Below are positions 21,401 through 31,028 of a stretch of 64,000 nt of DNA, one piece after another. The notes beneath the pieces were generated by a model, which was not told where the DNA came from, searched no databases, and saw only the letters and a program-made list of their open reading frames with translations. How positions within the stretch are numbered: the stretch's first letter is position 1; each line of letters begins with the position of its first letter. The position numbers were made by a program, and so were the translations under genes. Origin of the DNA: Sorex araneus (taxonomy: Eukaryota > Chordata > Mammalia > Eulipotyphla > Soricidae); NCBI RefSeq assembly GCF_027595985.1, contig NC_073311.1, positions 51,685,292-51,749,291 on the forward strand, given 5' to 3'.

Positions 21401-23705
21401 ATCTGCACTTTCACTTTTAAAATCAGAACAATAGAAAAATAGTACCATCTCTGTTTATTGAGAGAGTTCTTGGAGATAAATGTACCTGGCTTTATATTAA
21501 TTGTCTGTAGCTAAAGTATAATTATTGATATTATGAATAATACTGGCCATTTTATTTTTTAACAGTTATTTATCCAATCAAAAATTAAATATAGTTATTG
21601 GGTTGGATTGCATAAAAAAGGAACTAATTCTCCCTGGATGTGGACAGATGGCACAGGACCTTCTTGGAAATTGTATGTTTTGATTTTATGGGCTTTCTTT
21701 TATCTCAGTGACTGATTCATAGACTATAAGCTGAGAATATATAAAATTCTTGGGTACTTAGAGAACATCTTATGATTGATTTTTCTTTCAGGCAGACAAC
21801 CAAATGCTAGTGTCTAAATATCACATAATAAGGCCCCCAAACCATCATTTCTTCTTGTATTGAGTAATTGATGGTCCCTATAAATACAATAACGTAACAT
21901 TTTTTGCTATTGTGTCTTTCCTATTCCTAATATAGTCAATGACATTCGTTGTATTGCCTGATGTGATTAGTGGAAACTAAATATGTAATAATTTTTATAT
22001 ATTATAAAAAATTATCTAAGTCTTGCACTCTCTCTGTTTTGTTTTTTTTTGTTTTTGGGCCACACTTGCTGATGGTTGGGGTGACTCCTGGCTCTGCGCT
22101 CAGGAATCACTCCTAGTGGTGCATGGGGGATTTGGGTAGGCACATGCAAGGCAAGCAACCTACCCACTATGCTATTGCTCTGGTCTCTCTCTTTCTCTAA
22201 ATTAAATGTATAGCTGTGGCAGAATTCTCTGACTCTAAGCTATGCTACTGAGCTATACTAATAAAAGCAATATGGCACCGAAATTAAGACAAGCCATCAG
22301 ACTAATGAAATGTAATTGTGAACCCCAAAGTAAACCCTTAGATATATGGACCATTAATTTTTGGCCAAGGCACTGATTACATTAAATGAAGTAAGGAAAG
22401 CCTCTTTAACAATTGGAGCTGGGAAAACTAGTCAGCTTCAAGTAAGAAAAAGAAACTGGCCTCATATCTTACACCATCCTAAAGGGTAATCAAAATGGTT
22501 TAAGATCACAATTTTAGACCCGTGTCTCTAACAACACATTAAGGAAAGGATAGGCAAAGCTCTTCATGATATTGAACTTGAAGAAGTTATTAATAAGATT
22601 ATTTCACTCTCAAAGAAGACAGAAGTAGAAATAGCAAACATGATGACATCAAACTCAAAAGCTTCTGCACTTATTAAGTTTGACAACTAATTAGGATATT
22701 CTGTTGAATGGGACAAAATATCCTCTTATCATACATTGGAATAGGGCTAGAGTTCAAGATATACAAAGCACTCACAAAGCTCAACAAGAAAATAATCCCA
22801 TCAAAAATGGAGAGAAAACTTAACAGACAGTTCCTCAATGATCGTATACAGATTTTCAAGCAAAATATGAAAAGATGTTCATCATTAGTGACATTGGGAA
22901 AATATAAAACAACAACCTCACACAGGTAATAAAGGTTAGGTCACAGTCATAATCATAAAAATATCTTGTCCTGGGGCCGGAGCGATAGCACAGCGGGCAG
23001 GGCATTTGCCTTGCACACGGCTGACACGGTTCGATCCCCGGCATCCCATATGGTCCCCCAGGCACTGCCAGGAGCAATTCCTGAGTGCAAAGCCAGGAGT
23101 AACCCCTGAGCATTGCTGGGTGTGACCCAAAAAGAAAAAAAAAAATCTTGTCCAGTTTCCTGAACATTTGATATTTAACAGTCTATCCATTACTACTTAA
23201 CGGTAATATTTTTTTCTGTAAAAGACTAAAATGTCTTACAAGAATGGTAATGGTGCATAATAAGTATTTAAATATTTAACTCCTGACCACTTGTTATACT
23301 TAATCACTCTCCAGAAGCTTTAGAAGTGTCTAAAGAATTTAAAATGTTTATGTCTGAAAGTATGCAGATTCTATTCTCTAGTACCCTTTCTACTTAGTTT
23401 TCTTGTCCACTGGTGGAAATATTTCCCTTAATTTTACATATGGTGTATCTTATAATTTTAGAGTTACACACCTGCCATATGATTTTGATGTTCCTTGAAA
23501 TAAATGCACAATGTTTTAAGCTTGTGACAAATTTACTCAAGGACTGTGTTTAAAAAGCAAAAATGTTTTTTAATGCAGGACTTTTCAAGCAACTACATTT
23601 GAATCAGAGGAGAAATGTGGACGTCTCAAGTCAATAAACATAGTGGATGCTGTTTGTACTAAAGAATTTCATTTCATCTGTGAAAGGAATTTAAGTTCTT
23701 CATAA
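10756..23705 (+). CDS. KLR gene 1: C-type lectin-like NK receptor, altered N-terminus
   Basis: Type II membrane receptor of the KLR class, predicted on NK or related leukocytes and binding a protein ligand through a CTLD. Coding exons: 10756-10834, 11226-11309, 13935-14018, 15657-15808, 21566-21672, 23579-23705 (633 nt). Phases are 1, 1, 1, 0, 2 and the joined frame is open to TAA. The ATG used by genes 2 and 3 is GTG here. The first in-frame ATG (10786) would give about 200 residues and cut off the region aligned with the ITIM, whose tyrosine codon is AAT anyway. The TM (about 22 residues) has no charge. The CTLD has CYYFS, TWNES, YWVGLH and C-x7-C but no EPN/QPD or WND, so calcium-dependent sugar binding is unlikely. 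Subfamily is unresolved (KLRA/KLRJ-like features). It could be functional with an unusual start, use another 5' exon, or be a young pseudogene. Confidence 0.85.
10945..11112 (+). repeat. L1 3' end, sense, in gene 1 intron 1
   Basis: GGAGAATGGGCACTGGTGGA, GGGATGGGTACTTGAACATT, then an A-rich tail. This is the sense form of the L1-like 3' end seen reversed at 28310 and 18360. Confidence 0.6.
11226..11309 (+). CDS. Gene 1 exon: transmembrane segment
   Basis: Acceptor TATAG; donor GTGAGT. 84 nt, phase 1 to 1. It encodes F-P-W-H-C, then an uninterrupted hydrophobic run (SSLGILCVLLLLATITLGYM). No lysine or arginine in the membrane, so no adaptor-pairing residue. Confidence 0.93.
11310..12398 (+). 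other. Gene 1 intron 2, left part
   Basis: AT-rich. A diverged SINE remnant may lie at about 11430-11560. Nothing else recognised. Confidence 0.35.
13424..13563 (-). repeat. 140-base unit, copy A of the retroposon
   Basis: About 99% identical to 13758-13897 (GGGGGACCTGGCGGAAACTC versus GGGGGACCTGGCAGAAACTC at the left end). The offset is 334 bases. Confidence 0.92.
13758..13897 (-). repeat. 140-base unit, copy B of the retroposon
   Basis: Ends exactly at the target-site duplication, so it is the 5' terminus of the inserted element on its own strand. Confidence 0.92.
13935..14018 (+). CDS. Gene 1 exon: stem
   Basis: Acceptor ACATGAAG, donor GTATGT, 84 nt, phase 1 to 1. Begins F-F-Q as in genes 2 and 3 and as in KLRA stems from general knowledge. 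Hydrophilic, with one Cys just after FFQ that could form a dimer bond. The second AG eight bases downstream would give an immediate stop. Confidence 0.85.
14203..14351 (-). repeat. Diverged SOR-type SINE, antisense
   Basis: CAGTGCTCAGGGCTCACTCC core and GTGCTATCTCTCTGGC end, in intron 3. Confidence 0.6.
14352..14590 (-). repeat. L1 ORF2 fragment, antisense
   Basis: TCATCTGTTCTTGGGCACTT and GGCTACTGTAAATGGCTCTG are the reversed forms of a conserved L1 ORF2 phrase. Confidence 0.65.
14612..15122 (-). repeat. L1 3' end, antisense
   Basis: T-rich start, AGATACAGTTACAAAGCTTT, CCACCACCAATGTCC, ending near the ORF2 stop region (TGACTCATTTCACTTAGCAT). Open frames inside are not genes. Confidence 0.7.
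15657..15808 (+). CDS. Gene 1 exon: CTLD part 1
   Basis: Acceptor TCCTAG, donor GTACCC; 152 nt, phase 1 to 0. Encodes C-D-V-Y-Q-G-K-W-S-C-C, N-C-Y-Y-F-S, K-T-W-N-E-S-R-K-S-C and I-K-I-D-D-Q-E-E-Q. It holds the long-form CTLD cysteines, a W-S-C-C pair and an N-E-S glycosylation sequon. Confidence 0.95.
15991..16150 (-). repeat. Diverged SOR-type SINE, antisense
   Basis: T/G-rich start then AGTTCTCAGGGCTTGCTC core, in intron 4. Confidence 0.6.
16621..16805 (-). repeat. SOR-type SINE, antisense, with direct repeats
   Basis: TTTTTGGGTCACACCCAGTG to GCTATTGCTCCAGCCCC. Flanked by CTGTAGGTTTT copies (about 16615 and 16811), the likely target-site duplication. Confidence 0.88.
17089..17262 (+). repeat. 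SOR-type SINE, sense
   Basis: GGCTGGAGCGATAGCACAGC head, B box partly mutated, A-rich tail. Confidence 0.88.
17263..18082. other. Gene 1 intron 4, unannotated part
   Basis: AT-rich, no exon or repeat recognised. Confidence 0.3.
18083..18340 (+). repeat. Long SINE family, sense
   Basis: GGACTGGAGTGATAGCACAG head, GTTCGATTCC B box, then GGAGAGCCCAGTAAGCTACC and AAAACAGTAACAACAAGTCT blocks. Confidence 0.88.
18360..18647 (-). mobile_element. Truncated L1 3' end with target-site duplication
   Basis: Poly(T) start, GAGTCAACGTGAGGGTACAG, CCATCCCTTCACCAGTGCCC. Flanked by TAAGCACATAAACTTTT at 18343-18359 and 18648-18664, showing a 5'-truncated antisense insertion into gene 1 intron 4. Confidence 0.85.
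18740..19340 (-). repeat. L1 ORF2 fragment, antisense
   Basis: ACTGCTGCGTAATATTCTAC and TTTTGCTGTTGGAATAATCC resemble reversed L1 ORF2 3' sequence. Degraded. Confidence 0.5.
19612..20295 (-). repeat. GC-rich composite retroposon, antisense
   Basis: L1-like 3' end (ATTGAATCACCATGTGGAAA, CCATTTCACCAGTG-like part) followed by the GC-rich body (ATGGTGGTCGCCATGCTGTG). Same family as 12414-13898, without the duplicated 140-base unit. Confidence 0.65.
20296..21300 (-). repeat. L1 ORF2 C-terminal region, antisense
   Basis: Reversed L1-like order including TAGCTATATTGCAATGCTAC and CATTTGTTGGGATAA-like text. Broken frames. Confidence 0.55.
21566..21672 (+). CDS. Gene 1 exon: CTLD part 2
   Basis: Acceptor TTAACAG, donor GTATGT; 107 nt, phase 0 to 2. 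Encodes L-F-I-Q-S-K, the YWVGLH core motif and S-P-W-M-W-T-D-G. No EPN/QPD sugar-specificity triplet. Confidence 0.95.
22037..22186 (-). repeat. Diverged SOR-type SINE, antisense
   Basis: GTTTTTGGGCCACACTTGCT to CTATGCTATTGCTCTGG, in intron 5. Confidence 0.75.
22225..22935 (+). repeat. L1 ORF2 C-terminal region, sense
   Basis: Phrases such as AAAAGCAATATGGCACC, TTTTTGGCCAAGGCACTGAT and ATGACATCAAACTCAAAAGC are typical of L1 ORF2. Frames are broken. Confidence 0.65.
22973..23146 (+). repeat. SOR-type SINE, sense
   Basis: GGGGCCGGAGCGATAGCACA head, GGTTCGATCC B box, A-rich tail. Flanked by AATATCTTGTC/AATCTTGTC copies. Confidence 0.9.
23579..23705 (+). CDS. Gene 1 exon: CTLD part 3 and stop
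   Basis: Acceptor AATGCAG; phase 2 entry. Encodes T-F-Q-A-T, E-K-C-G, A-V-C, then seven residues and F-I-C-E-R, ending N-L-S-S-S-TAA. The final C-x7-C is the canonical CTLD ending. There is no WND motif. Confidence 0.95.
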
Positions 23706-23980
23706 TGAAAATAGAAACTGTATAAAAGTTAGAAAATTTTCATTTTTAATAACTATTTGAAAAAAATTTTTTCTATCAAAATAGCTGTATATGCTTTATG
23801 AAGAATTGTGGTCTCAAATATTCTTAAGCAAAAAAAATGCAGGCATTTTATATAAAATTTTAAACAAAATTATTAATATATTAAGTATTTTTGAAATACA
23901 TGAACTTATCAATTAATTTTATTTATAAACATCAAATTTACTTTGATTGATAAAATCAATTTGTTTTTCTTAACAGTTTA

Positions 23981-23986
23981 ATTAAA
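23981..23986 (+). promoter_or_regulatory. Possible gene 1 poly(A) signal (ATTAAA)
   Basis: No AATAAA was seen in the first ~390 bases after the stop. This common variant lies about 275 bases downstream. Confidence 0.25.
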
Positions 23987-24229
23987 TTTGCTTGACCATT
24001 TTTAACATAGTACTAAAGTAGTAAAGCATCCAAACTATCAGATATAAAATAATGAATAATTTTCTTTAATATTCTTGTCCTCTATTTACCTACTTCTCAA
24101 CTTAGAAACATAGTGGACTTTTAGATGTTATTCTAGGCATCATCTAGGAAAGTACAAGCATATACATGGTATCTGCTTAACTTGATATTATATAACTATA
24201 AAATCACAGCCCTTTTATACTTTATTTAG

Positions 24230-24640
24230 AACTATATCTTTCTGATGGCTACATAACATAGCATTAGGAGCTGCTGCATTTTTTTTATAAGAAGTTGCAA
24301 ATGTTGTACCAACATTTATTCAACAACTTTTATTTTCTAGGATATATAAAACCTTAATTTACAATGATAGAAAGAAGTTTCATACACAGGAATTAATACA
24401 GTATCACCTTCCACAGAGTATTATTTCTGACGTGACTCTCTGGCAGTATAGTTTCTCTCTGCAATGTCTGTACAGTTAAATATTGATGCTATTTAGTTCT
24501 CATACTTGGTGACTATTGGTCCCCAGATGCAGCATTGAGAATTCCTGCTTCCTCCCATCTTTCCCACCAGTGTGTTTCCGATTGGTTTGATTTTCCCAAT
24601 AAAATTTTAATGGATAAAAATGCAGAATCTTGTGCCATTT
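24230..24640 (+). other. Conserved 3' flank of gene 1
   Basis: Matches the left edge of the window (360-415, 800-875) and, more weakly, the flanks of genes 2 and 3. Noncoding duplicon backbone. Confidence 0.55.
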
Positions 24641-24644
24641 GATT

Positions 24645-24736
24645 TGCTCAGGGGACCAGATGGGATGGCAGAGATAGAACTCAGGTCAGCCAGGTGCAAG
24701 GAAAGTGCCTGCCCACTGTATATAACTGCTGCCCCA
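24645..24736 (-). repeat. Partial SOR-type SINE, antisense
   Basis: GATTTGCTCAGGGGACCAGA to AACTGCTGCCCC. Only the tRNA-side half remains. Confidence 0.5.
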
Positions 24737-24939
24737 AGACTGAGCGTCTTCATATCATATTCCTTATATTTAAAGTGCTTCTTCATGTTCCAGAGAATAG
24801 AACTGACAAACATAATTCTGAAAAAGAGAAGACATGGAAATGTATCCTTTCTTTATATGATAAAAACTTTATTTATAATGATAACCAGGAATATCTAATC
24901 TCTGTCTTTCAAAGTTTTAAGTTTAAATCATCACGAATC

Positions 24940-25450
24940 ACGAATCACGAATCACGAAATCACGGGCGGGTTCAGTAACATCTCATTTCGTCCTTTCCCT
25001 GAGATCTTAGAAGTCTATCTCGACTTGGCCCTCCTAACAGTGTTGTACTGGGGGCTCTTCAGGGTCAGGGGAATGAGATCCAGCTTGTTACTGGATTTTG
25101 CATATGAATACACCATGGGAAGCTTGCAAGGCTGTCCCATGTGGGCACTCTCAGAAGATTGCCAGTTTCTCCCAGAGGAGAAGTAGGCTAAAGATACCGC
25201 TTCTGAGAGCTTGCTTTTAAGTCTCTCTCTGGATGTTGGCTGTTGTTGGGATTATACACACCTGGGTTCCTCTGCCCGTACCTTCATGCATGAGGCCTGT
25301 CTGAACATGTGGAGAGGGGCCTCGAGCATGGCTGTAGCTAGGTTTCGGTGGTCTTCGGCTGCTGGGAGCTCTGCTCAGGGTGGGGAGGGAAGCTGGAGTC
25401 CATCCCCTCTGAGGGGCCCCGGGGAAGACAGCCAGGCGTGCGGGCAAGAG
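24940..25450 (-). repeat. GC-rich composite retroposon, antisense
   Basis: Reverse counterpart of 2270-2770 (GGATGTTGGCTGTTGTTGGG and CTTGCAAGGCTGTCC). The left edge has four short ATCACGA tandem units at about 24930-24965. Confidence 0.6.
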
Positions 25451-25583
25451 ACCCTCTTTATTTATTTAATAAATAAATTTATTTATTAAAAATTTTAAAA
25501 GGTGAATAAAAGGTCTTCTCAAAATAAATTTAACAATGGGTGAAATAGCATATAACAAGTATATAGCATAAAAATTAAAATTA

Positions 25584-25735
25584 GTTGACTGAGAAATAGT
25601 TCAAAAAGCTAGAGTGTATGCTTTGCATACAGGAGTCCCAGAATTGATCTCTGGCACCACAAAGTCTCCTGAGCACTATTGGAAAGAACCCCGAGCACTG
25701 TACTTGGAGTAGTTTCTGAGTACTGCTGTCGTGGT
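25584..25735 (+). repeat. Diverged SOR-type SINE, sense
   Basis: Weak head, AGAATTGATCTCTGGCACC at the B-box side, CTCCTGAGCACT in the body. Confidence 0.5.
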
Positions 25736-25760
25736 CTGAAAACTTACCACGGACCTTTTA

Positions 25761-25932
25761 ATTTTTTGTTTGTTTCGGGCCACAGTCAGCTATGCACAGG
25801 GTGCACTTATTGCTTTGCGCTCTGGGATCACTCCTGGTGGACGTAGGGGCTATACGAGGTGCTGGGGAGGGGGCCTGGGTTGGCCACAGGCACGGTGAGC
25901 TCCCTATCGACTGCGCTACCACCACAGCTCCT
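25761..25932 (-). repeat. Diverged SOR-type SINE, antisense
   Basis: TCGGGCCACAGTCAGC start and CGCTACCACCACAGCTCC end. Confidence 0.6.
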
Positions 25933-26009
25933 ATCCGGAACCTGTATGAAAGCCGTTTGGACTTTAAACATTGTCTGAATTATTATAAAATTCAGACTAA
26001 TTTGTTATT

Positions 26010-26240
26010 TTCTAATTTATTTAGACACTGTGATTTACAGTACTTTAAAAATTATTGTTCCAGGAATACAATGTTTCTGCACCATGCTCACCACCAGAAT
26101 AGTTATAACTTGCTGTCCTCATGCTCTGCTCTACTTTACCCTATTATAAGTCTCTGTCTCTGTCTCTCTCTCTCTGGCTCTTTCTCTTTTTCTCTTGCTG
26201 TTTCCTCTCACTCTTTATTTCTTGTTCTTTCATTTATATA
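26010..26240 (-). repeat. L1-like 3' end and CT-rich tract
   Basis: GATTTACAGTACTTTAAAAA and CACCATGCTCACCACC match the antisense L1-like 3' end family, followed by a CTCTGTCTCTCT tract at 26152-26220. Confidence 0.4.
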
Positions 26241-26417
26241 GGACCAGTTTTAATTTGGGGCACTAATGGTTTTTATCTTTCACTGCAAAGTCATTTTAGT
26301 GTTTGATACTGAAATTTGAAGAATATCAAAATAGTGAAACAGGAAAAACGTTTTAGTGGGATCTGAAAGAGTAACTAAACATTCAAGTGAAAGGTATAGG
26401 AAACATTGTAGGAAGAT

Positions 26418-26610
26418 CTTATATATATTATATATATACACATACATATATATGTAATTGGTGCAATATACAATATATGCATATATGAGCACATATTATA
26501 TATTGAACCTATATTATATATTAGGTCTATATAATAATATACGTATATATGCATATGTCACATATACACATATTGTATGTTGTACCAATAATGTATATTA
26601 TATTAATGCA
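26418..26610. repeat. AT-rich simple sequence
   Basis: Imperfect TATATA/CATATA repeats. Able to fold, but with no RNA-gene signal. Confidence 0.7.
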
Positions 26611-26614
26611 CATA

Positions 26615-27425
26615 TAATCTTGGAAGAGACACCAAGCTGATGAAAAATCTCAGGAACTCCAGGTAGATCTGTCTCAGTGGAAAACTCTGGGGTCTTCCTG
26701 GGAGGGGATTGGGTTGAGTCCCCATCCTGTTAAAACCCCAGCAGCCCGACTCACACCCCACTGGCTCTGGCATAGAAATGACCCAGATCCACAGCTTCAT
26801 ACTTATCTCAAGAGACACTAAATGAAAGAATCATTCCAGTCCTTCTGCTCCAGGAGTGAGCGGCTACAGATGAGGCCACGTGACATATCCAAATTCAGAA
26901 CACTGTTAGCCCAGTAGGAGCCAGCAAAATAGATGAGAAAGTTGCACAGAAGTCCACTAAGTTCAATAAATGAAACAATACCACAGAAATCTAGACAAGC
27001 ACAAAATAGCGCAGGAATTCCTTAATGACTTTAATAACTCCATTGTCAGATATAATAGTTTTCACAAATTTTCTTTTCTAAACTGTTTTTTTTTTGATAA
27101 TTGCATTTTCCATTTTGTTGTAACAGGCAATGTAAGATTAATTGTCTTGTGTGTGCTAAGGAGTCAGGCTTGGGGGGGGTGTGGAAAGCTGGGGATATTG
27201 GTGGAGTAAGGTCACATTGGCGGTGGGATAGGTGTTGGAAGACTGAATGCTTGAAACTGCTGTATTATAAACAACAGTGTAAATCATCATGTTTAAAAAT
27301 AAAATGCAGGTGGCTTAAGAGTGGAAAAGAACTTTTCCAACGGAAAAGATTCTCTGGCAATAATCAGTTAATTAATACAACTGTTTTTTAACTCAAAATA
27401 GAAAACAAAATAAAAAAATAAAAAA
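26615..27425 (+). repeat. Degraded L1-derived sequence ending in a sense 3' end
   Basis: The right part (27140-27425: GGGATATTGGTGGAGTAAGG, GGTGTTGGAAGACTGAATGC, A-rich tail) is a diverged sense L1-like 3' end. The left part is A-rich and L1-like but less certain. Confidence 0.4.
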
Positions 27426-27825
27426 AATAGATGTAATAGACCTGTGCTGTTGTTACAATAATAATTTATATTTTTCTAGCATACAGTTGATAACACATTC
27501 AAAGGGTATAGTACAATAGACTTCTTAAAATTCTGAAATATGATAAAAACTAAATATCTTTAAGTGTTTAATTAAAAAATACCAATTACTAAAATTGTTG
27601 TTAATCACCTTCACGAGTGATTTTCCCAAAATCTTTGGAATTTATGAGCTAATCTGAGAAGATTACACAATGGTAGACTCAAGTCTGTACAACTTTACAA
27701 AGAACAGAAACTATAAATATGTTACTTTTGTTGAGTCAAGTTAGAGACTTTAGGACTTTCCTTTTATTATACAAAACTGTTATTAAATTCCAAATAATAT
27801 ATTCTGAGTCCAAAGTTGAATCTTC

Positions 27826-28000
27826 CTAACAGTTCCTCTTGCGTGGAGGAGTTCTTGATGCTACAGAGAAGGTGGAGACTTCATTCAGCGTTTCCCTTCC
27901 GCTTTCCCAGAGACTCCGATGTGTGAAACGCAGGGAACCCTTAACTCTCCCAGTCTCATGACACCGGGGCTCTGGCTGACTCTCTAGAGCAGCGTTTCTC
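27826..28000 (+). promoter_or_regulatory. Distal conserved upstream block, unit 2
   Basis: Counterpart of 7340-7510, with shared TTCTTGATG, AGAAGGTGGAGACTTC and AGGGAAC-like parts. Function unknown. Confidence 0.35.
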
Positions 28001-28299
28001 AGCTGGAGGCCTCAGGGCCACCTGTGGACTCTTAGGATGCTCCAAGAGGGCCACTGGTGAAACCTGTATGAATGGGACATGGTAAGAGAGTAGGGGGTCA
28101 CAGAGGATTGGGAAGTGGACACAAGAAGGAAACAAGGTTAGCTGGTGGACATGATCAGAAAAAGGTGGAGAAACTATTGCTCTAGACTACACTTTTAAAG
28201 CCTCTTTACAATAAAGAATAATATATTTTATAGCAAAAGTTTATAAGATATGTTTCTATTAGTGGAACAATTTGTTTATTTTATTATTTTATTTTTAAA

Positions 28300-28745
28300 A
28301 TTTATTTTAAAATAGTTTTAGTGAATCACCGTGAGGTACAGTTACAGACTTTCAAACTCTTGTGCTTGTGTTTCTTCACACAATGATTGAGTACCCATCC
28401 CTCCACCAGTGCCCATTCTCCGCCACCAATGTTCCCACTATCACTCTCCCCATCCCTTCCATCTCCCATCCCCCCACCCCTCCAGCCTCTGTGGCAGATG
28501 CATTCCCTTTTAATCTCTCCTTTTGGGTGTTGTGGTTTGCAATACAGTCCATCATGCTCAGTCTATAGTCCACTTTCAGCACACATCTCCCATCCTGAGT
28601 GGGCCCTCCAAGCATCCTTTACTTGGTGTTCCCTTCCCTATCTGAGTGCCTTTTCCCCCAGCATGTGAGGCCAGCTTCCAAGCTGTGGAGCAATCCTCCT
28701 GGTCCTTACCTCTACTACCCTTGGGTGTTAGTCTCCCATTCTGTT
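28300..28745 (-). repeat. L1 3' end, antisense
   Basis: GAATCACCGTGAGGTACAGT, CCATCCCTCCACCAGTGCCC and ATTCTGTTATAAAG mark an antisense copy of about 440 bases. Confidence 0.75.
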
Positions 28746-29694
28746 ATAAAGAGAACATTTGGAATGGTGGGATTTAACATAGAAGCACGGCGGAATGATT
28801 GTAGCTGTGTGCCAGGCACAGCACGGTTCATGGTGGGTCTGAGATTAATGTTCACGTTTAAGGGAATGTTCTGTTGTCCAGAGATTGTCTAGAACACCTT
28901 CCTCGTTATGTTTATTTGAAAACCATTGGATCCCAGAAAGAATCAAGAACAAAACTACATGATAAAACAGCTGGAGAAAGTCACCTGGGATACCATTATT
29001 GACAAGGGGATGAGAGCTTCCTTCACTAGGGAGTGATAGAAGAAGACATTTCCAACTATGGAAAATTGCATTAGAAAATTCTTCAATCTGTGTGTCTGAC
29101 AGAGAGGTGGGTTTCCTCAATAATGTGTCTCTTCAGACACATTATTGAGGAGAATTTTAAAGAACTCAAGCTTTGGGGGCCAATGAATTGAATAGATCAT
29201 GTGATATGAAAAGGAACAAAACACAACAAAACCAAAAACCAAAAGTGCTTTGGACTCTGTGTGATATTTTGAGGTGTCAACTGGCTAACGAGATGAATTT
29301 GTCTTTGATGTTTTAAAATAACTGCAGTCATATGAACCCAATCAATATATTAGGCTGTCTTAAAAGGTTGTTTATATCTTAATTTGTCTTCTTTCTAGAG
29401 AAAGCATGTTTTAACCAGATAAGAAAAGTAGAACTATTCTACTTCTTTTACTTGTATCTTATTATTTAGAAATTAATGTGTATATATATTGTGTATATTT
29501 ATACAATATTACATGCATTCATGTTTTCCATAGTCAATTGAGCTTCTGCTTACCCCTGAGATGTATGTTAAAAATAAAAGCAATGTTTATAAACATGTTA
29601 CATTTAGCTGTTTAAATGCATTCAGCTGTTTAAATACAGTTGGGTAATTACCCATACAGTTGGGTAATTTGAATAGGAGGACACAGTCATGAGT
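28746..29694. other. Upstream flank of gene 2
   Basis: No exon. Contains short inverted ACACATTATTGAGGA pieces near 29120-29150 (a hairpin-like palindrome, AATAATGTGTCT/AGACACATTATT). Parts resemble the gene 1 flank. Confidence 0.4.
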
Positions 29695-29885
29695 GGAAAC
29701 TTTCTGTGTGCGAAAGGTGTATGTCCTATGGTCACTGCCTCTTTCTTTTGACACACTGTCTCTAAGTCACACTCCTCATACCAAGTTTCGACCGGTCTCT
29801 GGGTGGAGGTTCAAGCAGTGCAGTACAACCCACTGTGTTCCAAACAGGCTGTGCTCCAGCAGTGAACCCTCCTGGATCTACACAG
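29695..29885 (+). promoter_or_regulatory. Putative promoter and 5' noncoding exon, gene 2
   Basis: Counterpart of 8999-9200 and 46563-46750. TTGACACACTGTCTCTAAG, GGAGGTTCAAG and CTGTGCTCCAGC(A/T)GTGAAC are shared with unit 3. Donor-like CAG|GTACTG after 29885, about 1.05 kb before the coding exon. Confidence 0.55.
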
Positions 29886-29939
29886 GTACTGTCAGTCAGT
29901 CAGATGACTGGTGACCCGCATCTCTGTGTTCTCACTGTT

Positions 29940-30930
29940 GGGCAGAAATGATTAATTAATTCAAATTTATTAGGGGGAAGGCATTTAGAGACATAGGAGG
30001 GTTTGAGATTTTCGCAGAAAGAATTTACCTTATCATCCCTGTTAATTAATATGTGCTGTTAACTTTGATCTCAGGAGAAGACAAGAATGGATTAAAATAA
30101 GAGCTGGTCACATATTTATTATGTAGAATATATGTTTCAATCTCAGATATTTGGGAAATAGTTGTTTTTCTGAACAACATGAACTAATTCTTTACCTTAT
30201 GTCTATAGATTTTTACCTCCAGTCAGCAATGAATTCTGCAAATTAGAATGTCCTCATTCTCATTCGAGAACAGTTTGAAATTTGGTATAATATAATAAAT
30301 AAAAATCTAACTTTTTACTTATGGAAATTTTCTTATTATTTGGTTATGGGTATCTGTATGTTGAAAGACAGAGTATCTATATACATTTAGCATTCTTTGA
30401 TAATTGATGAATATAAGCTTCCTTAAATTATAAAGAAATTAAATAGTGCAATACTAAGATACTTTAATAACCCAAGATTCAAATTTGTTTAGGAAAAATG
30501 TTTTTTAAAAATTTAGCAAAATATCAAAATAAAACCAAAGTTAGAAAAAAGTTACACAAAGTTAGCAAAAACTAATTTCTTGGAAAAATGTTTTCTTTAA
30601 GCACTATTATTTTTCTGGACAAAGAGAATATTCTGAATATTTGGAGTAATTGTTTAAAGAAGTGTATACAAGTGAAGGATACTATTTTGATAACTACAAA
30701 TTAATAGAGATAAATTTGAACTTAAACTTCATTTGTAGATATCTCTTATCACATTTTCTTTACTTATACATATTTTCAGATATGTCCTGATAAATGCTTA
30801 TATTCTTACCATTCATTTAATTTTCTGTTCATGATAAGTATTTCCATTGTTACTTATATATTGTGCATTATTATGAAACATTACATATATTTTTGCTGCT
30901 CTTTAACATTTTTATTTTTTTGCCTGGAAT
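29940..30930. other. Gene 2 5' intron
   Basis: AT-rich; no repeat recognised. It ends in the T-rich tract and CTCAG acceptor before 30936. Confidence 0.4.
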
Positions 30931-30937
30931 CTCAGTA

Positions 30938-31028
30938 ATGAACGAAGAGGAAATAGAATGTGTAGAACTGAAACTGCCCCAAACAAAGAAATGGATGGGC
31001 AAAAGACATCCAGCTCACAGAAGGAGAG
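30938..31028 (+). CDS. Gene 2 exon: cytoplasmic tail
   Basis: Acceptor CTCAG (exon from 30936), ATG two bases in. Encodes M-N-E-E-E-I-E-C-V-E-L-K-L and a basic end. Cys8 (30959-30961) replaces the ITIM tyrosine of gene 3. The donor is the weak GTCACT. Confidence 0.9.

Noticed and set aside
26418-26610. AT-rich foldable region as a microRNA or structured RNA
   Set aside because: Simple-sequence composition explains the folding; no conserved arm or loop could be argued.
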